Shown here: positions 8,745-18,116 of the stretch, one piece after another
Numbering within the stretch: the stretch's first letter is position 1
Layout: every line of letters begins with the position of its first letter
DNA from: Gammaproteobacteria bacterium
Lineage (GTDB): Bacteria; Pseudomonadota; Gammaproteobacteria; Xanthomonadales; Marinicellaceae
Assembly: GCA_030430025.1 (NCBI GenBank)
Contig: JAUIGR010000016.1
Coordinates: 1-56,434 of the forward strand
Length of the DNA: 56,434 nucleotides
Direction of reading: 5' to 3'
Notes under the pieces: model-generated
Databases searched by the model: none
Told to the model about the DNA's origin: nothing
What the model saw: only the letters and a program-made list of their open reading frames with translations
Position numbers and translations under genes: made by a program

Positions 8745-10504
8745 ATGTTTAGAAAGATTATTGCTTTTTTACTATTGTCATTTTTAGTGATTTTACAAGT
8801 TCAGGCGAATAAACACCCACAAAACGATCTATTACAGCTAAAAAAATCAACAACAGGCGTTCATTACTGTAGGTGCAGGAGTTACCTGTGATTATGATGG
8901 AATCCAGGCGGCTATTGATTCTGGTGACAGTGATATGATCAGGATAGCGAGTGATAAAGTTTATTATGAACAAATAGCAATATACAATAAGTCCATCGAT
9001 TTGATCGGTGGCTATGCCAACTGTATAGATGCCGAGAATAATATAACTGATTTATCACAAGCAATCATTTCTGGCTTTGGTAGTGGTGTGTCGCTTTACT
9101 ATAGAGGATTTTAATAATTATGCTCATGAAGTCTTAATACGCAATTTGTCGGTAGGCAAATAGTTACAGGGGCATCTGGATATTAACTCAACATCCATCC
9201 AATACAGTCAATGTAACACTCGATAATGTACGTAGTTACAATAATATTGAATATGGTGTTTATATCTCTGCTCAAAATGGCTCAAAGAATCATGTTGTTA
9301 TGAATGACAGTAAAGTCGATTTTAATGGTGGCAGTGGGATTTTTTGTGAAGCTTTTGCTTCTGAAGGATCGTTGATTTTGACAGGTGAGACCATAATTGC
9401 AGAGAATCAATCTTCTGAATATGGTGGAGGTGTGAGCGTCAATATTGGTTGTGATCTGACTATTTATTCACCAGTTGAAATTAGCAATAATCAGGCTGAA
9501 AGTGGCGGTGGTGTTGCTGTATCTGGTGGTTCCGTGACTTTATTTGGTGGTGCTTTTGGTTGTGATAATGGTATTTGCTATGGAGAATGGACAAGGCCAG
9601 TTTTGGTTTCAAAGAATATAGCTTCCAAAGGAGGCGGTATATTTATCCACGAAAATTCTTGGGCAATACTGGCTAATGTTTTAGTCGCTGATAATACGGG
9701 ATTTTTTGGTGGTGGACTGCATGTAAATGATTCGTCAGTGATAGCTATTGGTGCTAGTTCTTTAGAGGATGAGTGTATGAGTGTTGGTCACCTGGTGCTT
9801 GTTTACAATTCAAAAATAATAGCGCAAGCCTTACATCAGGTGCCATTTACTCTGATTCTGGTTCAAACGTTGATATTTCAGGTGCGTTGATCACTAAAAA
9901 TCGCTCTTCGGGCGCTATGATTGCCAAAGTACTAGCCCATGGGGAATTAAATATCGCTAACTCTGTAATTACTGATAATGGTCAAGTTAGTGATGGTGGT
10001 TCTAGTTTGTTCGCAATTAATGACAATGGCTTATTGACGTTAGAATATGCGACTATAGCAGCTAATTACCTTAATCTGGACTTTGGGGCAGTCATCGCTA
10101 ATGAAGGAAGTGGTGAAGTGAATGTGTTCTCTTCAATTGTTCTAGATGAACAATTAGTTTATAAAGCGAGTGGACTGGTTCAGCCTCATTTTGAATGTGT
10201 GATGGTGCGTGAGAGGGCCAGTTTTGGTGGAGATGATACAGTGACTGTGGTCACTAATGATTTGGCTCAGATATTTGTAGATTCAGCACAAGGAGATTAC
10301 CATTTGACAGCTGGTTCACCGGCTATTGATTATTGTTACGATATTGAAGGCAGCACTATCGATGAAGATTTGGACGGTGAACCTCGAGGCGCTGACCATT
10401 CAGGCACGATCGACTTCTTTGGTACTTATGATATTGGGGCTTATGAGTTTGATGAGGATGATGTTTTTGATGATGATCTGATATTTAAAGATGGTTTTGA
10501 ATAG
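8745..10504 (+). pseudogene. Decayed secreted beta-helix (choice-of-anchor Q) protein, paralogue of the gene at 48.35 kb
   Basis: The start region (GGAGAG, then ATG at 8745) and signal peptide (MFRKIIAFLLLSFLVILQVQA) resemble the intact paralogue. The frame breaks in a run of seven A at 8840-8846; six A would restore the homologous frame into QQQAFITVGAG. It breaks again near 9110 and near 9165. It breaks once more at 9769-9784, where ATGAGTGT is present twice in tandem. Homologous stretches continue in all three frames to the C-terminus, which keeps the SPAID...DLDGEPRG...DIGAYE motif and the tail LIFKDGFE. A functional protein is not expected. Two internal open fragments (9300-9890 and about 9773-10504) are remnants. 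Confidence 0.88.
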
Positions 10505-10558
10505 CCAGTTAGCTTGTTAGAAAGCAGTTCGAGTCATATTGAGGTCGATTTTACTTTG

Positions 10559-11113
10559 TTAGACGAGGTGCTCTTTAGTTGACGTAAGGTAATAAATTTC
10601 AGGCAGTTGCCTTAATTTGTTAGCTAAATCCATCCCGTAACCAAAAATGAAATGATCAGGAATGCTCAAAGCGATGTAATCTGCTGTGTAGTTGGCATAA
10701 CCTCGACTGTGTTTTTTATGGACTAGTACGACAGATTTTACAGAAATTGCTCCTTTTTGCACACACCAAGCATGTGCTGCAGCTAAGGTATGTCCTTCAT
10801 CATATATATCATCACAGAGAATCACATGGCGGTTCTGAAGATTCGCTTCCGGCTGGTATTTCCAAACTAGTTCACCACCAGATTGACTGTGACCATAACG
10901 GGTCAGTTGAAGGTAGTCCATTTCCATATCGAAGTCTAGTCTTTTAGCCAAATCAGCAGCAAAAATCATTCCCCCGTTCATAATGGTTAAAAACACAACA
11001 GGCTTGTTTTGATAAGCTTGGTTAATTTGCTTGGCTATTTTATTGATCGCTAGGTTAATAGATTCCGAGTTGATCAATACTTTTGCATTTTGGGGTAAAA
11101 TATTTTGATACAT
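10559..11113 (-). CDS. hpt: Hypoxanthine(-guanine) phosphoribosyltransferase
   Basis: A 184-residue type I phosphoribosyltransferase for purine salvage, converting hypoxanthine or guanine and PRPP to the nucleotide. The PRPP-binding motif VILCDDIYDEGHTL lies near residues 97-110. The flexible-loop region with YLQLTRYG and the IPDHFIFGYGMD region near the C-terminus are as expected. Length and motif match bacterial Hpt proteins. It is a single gene, convergent with the decayed beta-helix gene and divergent from the Bcp-DUF4920 gene, whose start is 55 bp away. Confidence 0.9.
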   Translation of the reverse strand: MYQNILPQNAKVLINSESINLAINKIAKQINQAYQNKPVVFLTIMNGGMIFAADLAKRLDFDMEMDYLQLTRYGHSQSGGELVWKYQPEANLQNRHVILCDDIYDEGHTLAAAHAWCVQKGAISVKSVVLVHKKHSRGYANYTADYIALSIPDHFIFGYGMDLANKLRQLPEIYYLTSTKEHLV

Positions 11114-11167
11114 CAGTCATATCACGATAACGGTTTGATAGAATAGTGATTTTTTTATTAAATTGCA

Positions 11168-12130
11168 ATGATGAACAAAATATTGACTCTTTTACTCCTG
11201 TTTTCTATGAATAATGTGCGTGCTGAAGCTGACATGACAGGTGCCTTAGCTCCAGATTTTAAGCGATCAGATCAATCTGGTAAAAGCCATCAATTGGCAG
11301 ATTATAAAGGCCAATGGTTGGTGATTTATTTTTATCCTAAAAATGACACACCTGGTTGTACCGTAGAAGCTAATGGCTTTAAAGAACAAATTGAATCATT
11401 TAAACGGTTAGGGGTTAACTTACTGGGTGTTTCTATGGATGATGCTGAGTCTCATCGTCAATTCAAAGAAAAGTATCAATTGCCTTTTGATTTATTGGTA
11501 GATGAAGACAGGGTTATGTCAGAAGATTATGGTGTTGTAGGAGGCGTGGGCTTATTGTCATATGCTAAGAGACAAACCTTTATTATTGATCCGGACGGCT
11601 CCATAGTTAAACATTTTGAGCAAGTGACACCAGCAACACATGCTGATGATGTTTTGGTAGCCATAAAAGAGGCGCAGGAGTTGTATCATGAAATTCATGG
11701 AGGACACACTCCAGAAACTCAAACTAAAAGCTCAGAACCTATAGTTACAGAGGTATTTGGAGGTGGTCAAGTGTATGGGACAACCTGGCCTAGGGTTAAG
11801 CAAGCTTATTTTTCGTTGGCAGCTGTGCTGCAAAATCCTCAGCGTCATTTAATGGGTAAAAGAGTGATCACGGGTCGGATCACACGTGTTTGTCAGAAAA
11901 AAGGATGTTGGATGATTTTGGCCGATGGTGATGTTTTTGCCCGAGTTGATTTTAATCATCATGCTTTTCTTATTCCAAAAGATTCAAATGGTGAAGCACA
12001 GGTTTATGGTCAATTAATTGAAAAAACGTTGACAGAGGAGCAAATCGCTCATTATGAGTCTGAAGGGGCTGAAAATTTGAAAAAAACGAGTTATGAAATC
12101 GTTGCAGATGCTGTTTTAATTAAGAATTAA
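11168..12130 (+). CDS. Secreted Bcp-type peroxiredoxin fused to a DUF4920 domain
   Basis: A 320-residue protein in three parts: a signal peptide ending near residue 19 (VRA), a BCP/AhpC-TSA thioredoxin-fold domain (about 25-170), and a C-terminal DUF4920 domain (about 190-318). The peroxidatic cysteine is C64 in DTPGCTVEA. The resolving cysteine that many Bcp proteins have five residues later is absent (ANGF instead of ACDF), so it is probably a 1-Cys enzyme or uses another partner. The DUF4920 part has C242 and C247 in CQKKGCW. Bcp enzymes reduce peroxides; a periplasmic form fused to DUF4920 is unusual to me. ATGs at 11168 and 11171 are both possible. Confidence 0.85.
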   Translation: MMNKILTLLLLFSMNNVRAEADMTGALAPDFKRSDQSGKSHQLADYKGQWLVIYFYPKNDTPGCTVEANGFKEQIESFKRLGVNLLGVSMDDAESHRQFKEKYQLPFDLLVDEDRVMSEDYGVVGGVGLLSYAKRQTFIIDPDGSIVKHFEQVTPATHADDVLVAIKEAQELYHEIHGGHTPETQTKSSEPIVTEVFGGGQVYGTTWPRVKQAYFSLAAVLQNPQRHLMGKRVITGRITRVCQKKGCWMILADGDVFARVDFNHHAFLIPKDSNGEAQVYGQLIEKTLTEEQIAHYESEGAENLKKTSYEIVADAVLIKN

Positions 12131-12247
12131 CATGGTGAGACAGTATCTCTTGGTGTTTTAACGATCCGATTGTGGTACTCTGTTATTTTTAATTTTAAAC
12201 AAATGTTTAAAAAAATTGATCAAATAACTAATTCGTGAGGTTTAACT

Positions 12248-13621
12248 ATGGGTGTATTTGCCATCTTGTTATCTTTATTATTGTTGATGTATCTAGCATA
12301 TAAGGGTATCAGTGTCATTATTCTCGCTCCGCTTCTGGCTATGTTGGCAGTGGCTCTTTCAGGAGAGGGTGGTGAAATGATGGGGATTTATACTCAAGTT
12401 TTCATGAATGGTATGGGTTCTTTTGCTATCAAATACTTCCCTATATTTTTGCTTGGTGCCATTTTTGGCAAACTGATGGAAGACTCAGGTTCTGCTAAAG
12501 CCATCGCACAAAAAATCATTCAAATATTAGGTACTCATCATGCTGCTTTGGCGATTGTGCTTGCTTGTGGTTTATTGGTTTATGGTGGTGTTTCCGTTTT
12601 TGTTGTGGCTTTTGCTGTTTATCCGCTGGCAGCAGCACTTTTTAGAGAGCTTGAATTACCGAAACGATTCATTCCAGCAACCATTGCACTGGGTGCTTTT
12701 ACATTCAGTATGACTTGTTTGCCAGGGACATCGCAGATACATAATATCATCCCAGTCAGTTATTTTGGTACGGATATGTATGCAGCGCCTGTAATTGGTA
12801 TCATCGCAGGGTTGGCCATGATGACAGGTGGTTTGCTGTGGATTAATAAAAGAATTAGAGCCAATAAAGGTGAGGGTTATGGTGATGGACATACCAATGA
12901 ACCAGAAGTTGGTGATCTTCAATTGCCCTCATTTATAGTGGCTTTATTTCCCATTATAGTGGTGGTAGCGGGTAATTGGTTACTACAAAAGGAGATTATC
13001 CCTGGGTGGGATGTGGGTTACTTGGCTGAGAGTAAGTTCGGAGGAACCGATATTGGTAAGTTAAAATCGATTTGGTCTATGATTATTGCACTATTTGTGG
13101 CTAATTTGGTGGTTATTGCAGTTCACTGGAAAAGGTTTATAGATATCAATCAAACGATGTCCAGAGGCGCATTGGGTTCGATGTTGCCCACCTTTAATAC
13201 AGGGTCGGAAGTTGGTTATGGAGCGACCATTGCTTCTTTGGCTGCTTTTGTTGTGGTGAAAGAAGCGGTGATTAATATATCGCCTGGTAACCCATTGATA
13301 TCACAAGTGGTTGCTGTTAATGTACTAGCCGGTATTACAGGATCAGCATCAGGTGGTTTGACTATTGCTTTAGAAGCTTTAGGTGATACGTATACACAGT
13401 TGGCTCAACAATACCATATCAATCCCGAATGGATGCATCGCTTAGCTTCTATGGCTTCAGGAGGTTTTGACTCATTGCCTCATAATGGTGCTGTGATCAC
13501 ATTACTAACCATTTGCGGGTTGAGCCATAAGCAGTCATACAAGGATATTGCTATGGTATCTTTGGTTATTCCGGTAACAGTTACGGCATTGGTTGTTTTA
13601 GTTCTCAGTTTGTCCTACTAA
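12248..13621 (+). CDS. GntP-family proton symporter
   Basis: A 457-residue, almost wholly hydrophobic protein with about 12 membrane helices. Its sequence and length fit the gluconate:H+ symporter (GntP) family. Conserved-looking stretches include YFPIFLLGAIFGKLMEDSGSA near residue 60 and ASGGFDSLPHNGAVITLL near 405. Family members import gluconate, other sugar acids or short hydroxy acids such as 3-hydroxybutyrate; the substrate cannot be fixed here. A GTGAGG ribosome-binding site lies 8 bases before the ATG. It is a single gene with no catabolic partner nearby, and is convergent with the next gene. Confidence 0.87.
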   Translation: MGVFAILLSLLLLMYLAYKGISVIILAPLLAMLAVALSGEGGEMMGIYTQVFMNGMGSFAIKYFPIFLLGAIFGKLMEDSGSAKAIAQKIIQILGTHHAALAIVLACGLLVYGGVSVFVVAFAVYPLAAALFRELELPKRFIPATIALGAFTFSMTCLPGTSQIHNIIPVSYFGTDMYAAPVIGIIAGLAMMTGGLLWINKRIRANKGEGYGDGHTNEPEVGDLQLPSFIVALFPIIVVVAGNWLLQKEIIPGWDVGYLAESKFGGTDIGKLKSIWSMIIALFVANLVVIAVHWKRFIDINQTMSRGALGSMLPTFNTGSEVGYGATIASLAAFVVVKEAVINISPGNPLISQVVAVNVLAGITGSASGGLTIALEALGDTYTQLAQQYHINPEWMHRLASMASGGFDSLPHNGAVITLLTICGLSHKQSYKDIAMVSLVIPVTVTALVVLVLSLSY

Positions 13622-13691
13622 CTCTTTGCCGAATAGTATCAATAAGTCTAGGGAAGATGAATATATTAGATTCTTCTAAATCAGATGTTGA

Positions 13692-14444
13692 TTAAATTTG
13701 TTTTGAGCTGATTCTTGGTTTAATCGGAATATTCATGAGTTCTCTAATGTGGTATATCATGATTCCTTTTTGATAAGTTAGGTAGTATCTTTTTTGAAAT
13801 GTATCTTCTGCTTCAAGGAGTTTCATGGCCTGATCTTTGACTACTTTTTCTCGTTTCAAGTGTGTCCAGTCAGAGGCGTCAATAGTGGCGTTTGGATCAG
13901 CAAAAATCATCACTTCAACTATTGTGTCATCTATCGGAATGTTGACATCTAATGGATATTTAAGCGCGTATTGGCCTGTGTCTGTGACCAAAATAGGCAT
14001 TTGGCAGAGCGGTTTAAAGCCAGTATATTCATCTATGTTTTGGGTGGTTTTTAAAAATGTCAGGTAACGCTGACCTTCAGTTGTTGTTTTTTCTGGAAAG
14101 TAGCAGACATGGTCTTCGAATCCCTTAGCGTTGACAATCAATAATTGGTTTTTTTTAACACCTTTGTAAGGAACCAATACTTTCAGGAAAGCTTGCCCTT
14201 TTGCATTCAGTTCTCGAGTTTTTTGATAATCAATATTTTCTAGTTGGACAATAGCCACAACATCTGCCCATTGTGCCGCTTTTTCAAAACTGCCAAATGA
14301 TTGAGGTTCGGTCTCCTGATAGTCGAATTTATGATCAGGGTTGGCTTCAGGTAAAAAATCGGATTGTTTCATGTCTTGTAATGCTGTTTGTGCATTGATT
14401 AAAGATGAAACAGTCAGTAAATAAATCATCAATGGTTTCTTCAT
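13692..14444 (-). CDS. Secreted protein of unknown function
   Basis: A 250-residue protein with a short signal peptide (MKKPLMIYLLTVSSLINAQ). The mature part starts with ALQDMKQSDFLPEAN and has two cysteines, in DHVCYFPE and KPLCQMP, that could form a disulphide. Stretches such as ADVVAIVQLENIDY, FLKVLVPYKGV and EGQRYLTFLK resemble small beta-rich proteins found in gammaproteobacteria, but I cannot assign a family. It is a single gene, convergent with the permease. A family-1 repeat lies 51 bp upstream of its start. Confidence 0.7.
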   Translation of the reverse strand: MKKPLMIYLLTVSSLINAQTALQDMKQSDFLPEANPDHKFDYQETEPQSFGSFEKAAQWADVVAIVQLENIDYQKTRELNAKGQAFLKVLVPYKGVKKNQLLIVNAKGFEDHVCYFPEKTTTEGQRYLTFLKTTQNIDEYTGFKPLCQMPILVTDTGQYALKYPLDVNIPIDDTIVEVMIFADPNATIDASDWTHLKREKVVKDQAMKLLEAEDTFQKRYYLTYQKGIMIYHIRELMNIPIKPRISSKQI

Positions 14445-14495
14445 GTGCTATCAGACCTTATATTTGTTGTTTTGTTCCGTTTTCGTTGAGTTATT

Positions 14496-14614
14496 TAGTC
14501 AGTCCTGAAAAAGTCCTTCCTGGTCTTTTCCAGCATTTCCTGGTGGAAAGGATGTGCAAAATTGAAGTCACTTTCATATTGAACAATACATTAAGTATTT
14601 TTCAGGTTCGACTA
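14496..14614 (-). repeat. Family-1 interspersed repeat, 119-bp copy with a shortened interior
   Basis: On the minus strand it starts TAGTCGAACCTGAAAAA and ends TTTTTCAGGACTGACTA, so it shows the family inverted ends and a TA at both borders. The first 80 bases match the start of the long copy at 35907 (GTATTGTT, GACTTCAA, ACCAGGAAA). It then jumps to the last hairpin (CTGGAAAAG...CTTTTTCAG), lacking the middle hairpins. The first three bases provide the TAG stop codon of psd. Confidence 0.82.
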
Positions 14615-15460
14615 TTTAAATGATAACATAGTGCCTATTCGTTCTCCCATTTTTAAAGAAGTTCCTGCTTGGATGTGCTCTTCAAAAGCCATATTATTTT
14701 CAGGAAATAGCAAAATTATAGTTGATCCCATGTTGAACCGTCCCATCTCTGCACCTTTTAGGTAATGGGATTGTCCTTGTGGTATGAGGTCTGTAATTGT
14801 TTTGGCATAGGGTGGTGTGATGACTCCGTTACTTATGGTTTCTATGCTGGACACCAAAATGGCACCTACATAGACATAGGCAACTTTACCAATTTCAGTA
14901 TGCAATATATTGACTAATCTTTCATTTCGGGCGAACAGCTTGGGTATTTTTTGTGTGGTCCAGTCAGCGACGCTGAACAATCGACCGGGTATGTGCCTCA
15001 TGTTTTTTAGATCGCATGTCATTGGCGCATGCAGGCGGTGATAGTCTTTGGGTGATAAATAGATAGTGATGAACTGGCCATTGATAAAATCATCATCAAA
15101 TTCAGTCGCTAAAAGCTCCTTACAGCTAAATTCGTGGCCTTTAGCCTGAAACATTTGTCCTTTTTTGATGGTGCCAACTTGTGATACTGCTCCATCTACT
15201 GGAGAGACAATACTGTCTCTCATATTGTCTATAGGACGACAGCCGTCTTTCAGTGCACGTGTAAAAAAAGCGTTGAAATGCGGATAGTCATCAAAGTTTG
15301 AACTGGCTGCCTCAGCCAGGTTGATGTCAAAGCTTTTGATCATGAATTTCAGGGTGTAATTCTTGACTGGTTTGAACTTGATTCTCATTAAGTAATACAT
15401 CAATCGGGACACCAGTCTATGAGGCAAAATGTATTGAAGTATTAAAGCCATAGATTTCAT
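14612..15460 (-). CDS. psd: Phosphatidylserine decarboxylase proenzyme
   Basis: A 282-residue proenzyme that makes phosphatidylethanolamine from phosphatidylserine at the inner membrane. The self-cleavage site that yields the pyruvoyl group is MGST, with cleavage expected between G245 and S246. Other family features visible are SPVDGAVSQVG near residue 87, a histidine-rich DYHRLHAPM near 139, and FARNERLVN. The length is right for the family. Its ATG overlaps the stop of the Sco gene (ATGA). Its stop codon TAG is the first triplet of an inserted family-1 repeat, so the last residues may have been altered by that insertion. Confidence 0.95.
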   Translation of the reverse strand: MKSMALILQYILPHRLVSRLMYYLMRIKFKPVKNYTLKFMIKSFDINLAEAASSNFDDYPHFNAFFTRALKDGCRPIDNMRDSIVSPVDGAVSQVGTIKKGQMFQAKGHEFSCKELLATEFDDDFINGQFITIYLSPKDYHRLHAPMTCDLKNMRHIPGRLFSVADWTTQKIPKLFARNERLVNILHTEIGKVAYVYVGAILVSSIETISNGVITPPYAKTITDLIPQGQSHYLKGAEMGRFNMGSTIILLFPENNMAFEEHIQAGTSLKMGERIGTMLSFK

Positions 15461-16053
15461 AGAGACTCCATATACAGGGTTAAGTCTTCAGCTAATGTTT
15501 TGGCGGTATGCGGTGCAGGAAAAATACCAACGCGCTCGGCGTGACGATTAATTAGAAATAAGGCAGATGAGTGGTCAACATCGTACACCAACTGATTTGT
15601 TTCATGATCTTCAACATGGTAAGCAACGCCTAATTGTGAGGCCAGAGAGAGGATATTGGCAGCATCACCAGTGGCAGCTGTGAAGGCCGGATTAAAGTAT
15701 TCGATGTAGTTCTTGAGCTGGTCAGTTTGGTCACGATCTGGATCAACTGATATGAATAGCACCTGAGGTTGTGGTTGATTATTCTGATTCAGCATTTTAG
15801 CTGTTTTTTTTAGTTCAGTCAGTGTCATTGGACATATGTCAGGACAATTGGTGAAACCAAAAAAAACCACCGTAATATGATCTTTGAAGAATGATGAATC
15901 GAGCAACTTGCCATTGTGGTCGGTGAGTTGAAAGCCATCGAAAGCTTTACCTTGAGGGAACATTTTTAAGTTTTTGTAGTTGATCTCAGATTGAGAATCA
16001 CAGCCAGCAACTGCCCATAGAAAAAGAAAAAAGAGGCCATTTTTTAGTGTCAT
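15457..16053 (-). CDS. SCO1/SenC-type copper chaperone lipoprotein
   Basis: A 198-residue thioredoxin-fold lipoprotein. The lipobox is AVAGC with the cysteine at residue 18. The copper ligands are C70 and C74 in TNCPDICP, and the expected histidine is in YDVDHSS near residue 160. Sco proteins deliver copper to the CuA site of cytochrome c oxidase or act as thiol-disulphide reductases in the periplasm. It is upstream of and coupled to psd; no oxidase genes are in view. Identification as SenC/Sco is firm; the precise partner is unknown. Confidence 0.92.
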   Translation of the reverse strand: MTLKNGLFFLFLWAVAGCDSQSEINYKNLKMFPQGKAFDGFQLTDHNGKLLDSSFFKDHITVVFFGFTNCPDICPMTLTELKKTAKMLNQNNQPQPQVLFISVDPDRDQTDQLKNYIEYFNPAFTAATGDAANILSLASQLGVAYHVEDHETNQLVYDVDHSSALFLINRHAERVGIFPAPHTAKTLAEDLTLYMESL

Positions 16054-16112
16054 TTTTTATTAGTCTCAATTAGGGATTGACCCAAGTGTAAAAAAAAGGC
16101 ATTGTAGCTTTT

Positions 16113-17051
16113 TTGCTTTCGGGTGTCACTTTGACGGTTAAAGAATTATATATTGAGTTGGTCAACCATTTGGCACAGGCCGAAGTGTATATAGGTCACG
16201 GTACGGTAGATGCTGAAGATGAGGTGCTGTTGTTATTGATGTACGTGCTTGAGATAGATTTTGATGTACTTAATCGACAAGTACTGTTGCCCGTATCGAA
16301 CCAACAGCAGGCTTTAGCTAAGCAGCTGTTAGAAAAGCGTATAAAAGATAACAAGCCGATGGCTTATGTGGTTGGTTTTTCAGTGTTTGCTGGTCTTGAA
16401 TTTGTGGTTGATGAGCGTGTTTTGGTGCCACGATCACCCTTTGTGCAATTGATCGATCAGGCTTTTCAACCATGGTTGGATATTGAGCAAACCACTCGAG
16501 TATTGGATTTGTGTACAGGATCAGGCTGTATCGGCTTAGCTGTGGCACATTATTTCGAGCATTTGAATGTGACGTTGAGTGACTTGAGTCAAGAGGCTTT
16601 GATAGTAGCTGCTATCAATAGAGACAAGTTGGGATTGCAATACAGAACTCAGCTTATGACTTCAGATTTGTTTGAGAACATCACAGGGCAGTTTGATTTA
16701 ATTATTACCAATCCCCCTTATGTCAGTGAAGAAGAGTATCAAAATCTGCCTGATGAATTTTCACATGAGCCTAAAATGGCATTGGTTTCTGATCGAAAAG
16801 GTTTGGAAATCCCAGTAAGAATATTATCCGAGGCTGCGAATTATTTGAGTGATCAAGGTGTATTGTTTTTAGAGGTTGGTTTTTATGATCAAAAATTGGA
16901 TGTTGTCTTTCCCGAAGTGCCTTTTATTTGGCTTGATTTTGACTTTAGTGAACATGAATTGGGTGATGGGCAAGGAATCTGTGTTTTCAGCCGGGCAGAT
17001 TTGTTAGAATTCAAGCCACATTTTGATGCGTTCTTAAATCATGTCTCATAA
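16113..17051 (+). CDS. prmB: Ribosomal protein L3 N5-glutamine methyltransferase
   Basis: A SAM-dependent methyltransferase of the HemK family that methylates a glutamine of ribosomal protein L3. The SAM-binding motif [13 protein letters not shown] is near residue 130 and the catalytic NPPY near residue 200. The conserved RVLVPRSPF, rather than the RxETE style of PrmC, points to PrmB. There is no ATG at the right place; TTG at 16113 (312 residues) or TTG at 16131 (306 residues) must serve as start. The end overlaps aroC by 11 bp. In many gammaproteobacteria prmB and aroC are likewise adjacent. Confidence 0.92.
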   Translation: MLSGVTLTVKELYIELVNHLAQAEVYIGHGTVDAEDEVLLLLMYVLEIDFDVLNRQVLLPVSNQQQALAKQLLEKRIKDNKPMAYVVGFSVFAGLEFVVDERVLVPRSPFVQLIDQAFQPWLDIEQTTRVLDLCTGSGCIGLAVAHYFEHLNVTLSDLSQEALIVAAINRDKLGLQYRTQLMTSDLFENITGQFDLIITNPPYVSEEEYQNLPDEFSHEPKMALVSDRKGLEIPVRILSEAANYLSDQGVLFLEVGFYDQKLDVVFPEVPFIWLDFDFSEHELGDGQGICVFSRADLLEFKPHFDAFLNHVS

Positions 17052-18099
17052 TAGTTTTGGTAAAAATCTGATATTTACTTCTTTTGGTGAGTCTCATGGC
17101 AGTGTCATTGGTTGTGTGCTGGATGGTTTTCCTCCCGGTATGATGATTACTGTTGATGAAATTAAGAAAGAGTTGATCAGAAGGGCTACGGGTAAATCCC
17201 GTCATACATCACAACGTAAAGAAAAAGATGATGTGCAAATTGTTTCCGGAGTTTTTGAAGGTAAGACTACGGGGCATCCAATTGCGTTGTTGATTGAGAA
17301 TACGGATGCCAGGAGCAAAGATTATTCAAACATTGCAGAGCAATTCAGACCGGGTCATGCTGATTATAGTTATTGGCACAAATATGGCATTCGTGATTAC
17401 CGAGGAGGAGGACGATCATCTGCAAGAGAGACTACTGTGCGTGTGGCAGCTGGCGCTTTGGCTAAAAAATGGTTAAAGTCTCATTGTGGTCTTGAAGTCA
17501 GCGCTTGGTTATCTCAATTAGGTTCTATCGAACTGAATAGGGGAGATGTGCATTTGCGAGATAGTAACCCTTTTTTCACAGGAGAGGTAAGTCGTACTAA
17601 GGAACTTGAGTTATATATGGATCAACTGCGTAAGTCAGGCGATTCCGTGGGTGCTCGGATTAATGCAGAAGCGATTAATGTTCCCAAGGGCTTGGGTGAG
17701 CCAGTTTATGGTAAACTGGATGCTGAGTTGGCACTAGCAATGATGAGTATCAATGCATCAAAAGGAGTTGAAATTGGCGCTGGTTTTGAATCAGTGAGCC
17801 AGGCGGGCAGTGAACATCGTGATGAAATTGTAGGTGGTGAATTTCTATCCAATCATGCTGGTGGTATATTAGCAGGCGTGTCAACAGGACAGCCTATTAC
17901 CCTGAGTGTGGCATTTAAACCTACTTCATCATTACGCATTCCTTGTCGCAGTGAAAATATCCATGGTCAAGCCGTCGAAGTGATCACCACAGGTCGACAT
18001 GATCCTTGTGTTGGAATTAGGGCTGTGCCTATTGTTGAAGCTATGATGGCCTTGGTTTTAATGGATCATGTGTTGAGGCATCGAGCCCAGAATAATTGA
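17041..18099 (+). CDS. aroC: Chorismate synthase
   Basis: A 352-residue enzyme that converts EPSP to chorismate with reduced FMN, the last step of the shikimate pathway. The family signatures are all present: [19 protein letters not shown] at the N-terminus, [13 protein letters not shown] near residue 121, and [14 protein letters not shown] near 320. It overlaps prmB by 11 bp and is followed by asd 17 bp later. Chorismate feeds the tryptophan genes a few kilobases downstream. Confidence 0.98.
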   Translation: MSHNSFGKNLIFTSFGESHGSVIGCVLDGFPPGMMITVDEIKKELIRRATGKSRHTSQRKEKDDVQIVSGVFEGKTTGHPIALLIENTDARSKDYSNIAEQFRPGHADYSYWHKYGIRDYRGGGRSSARETTVRVAAGALAKKWLKSHCGLEVSAWLSQLGSIELNRGDVHLRDSNPFFTGEVSRTKELELYMDQLRKSGDSVGARINAEAINVPKGLGEPVYGKLDAELALAMMSINASKGVEIGAGFESVSQAGSEHRDEIVGGEFLSNHAGGILAGVSTGQPITLSVAFKPTSSLRIPCRSENIHGQAVEVITTGRHDPCVGIRAVPIVEAMMALVLMDHVLRHRAQNN

Positions 18100-18116
18100 T
18101 AAGAGACATTATATTA

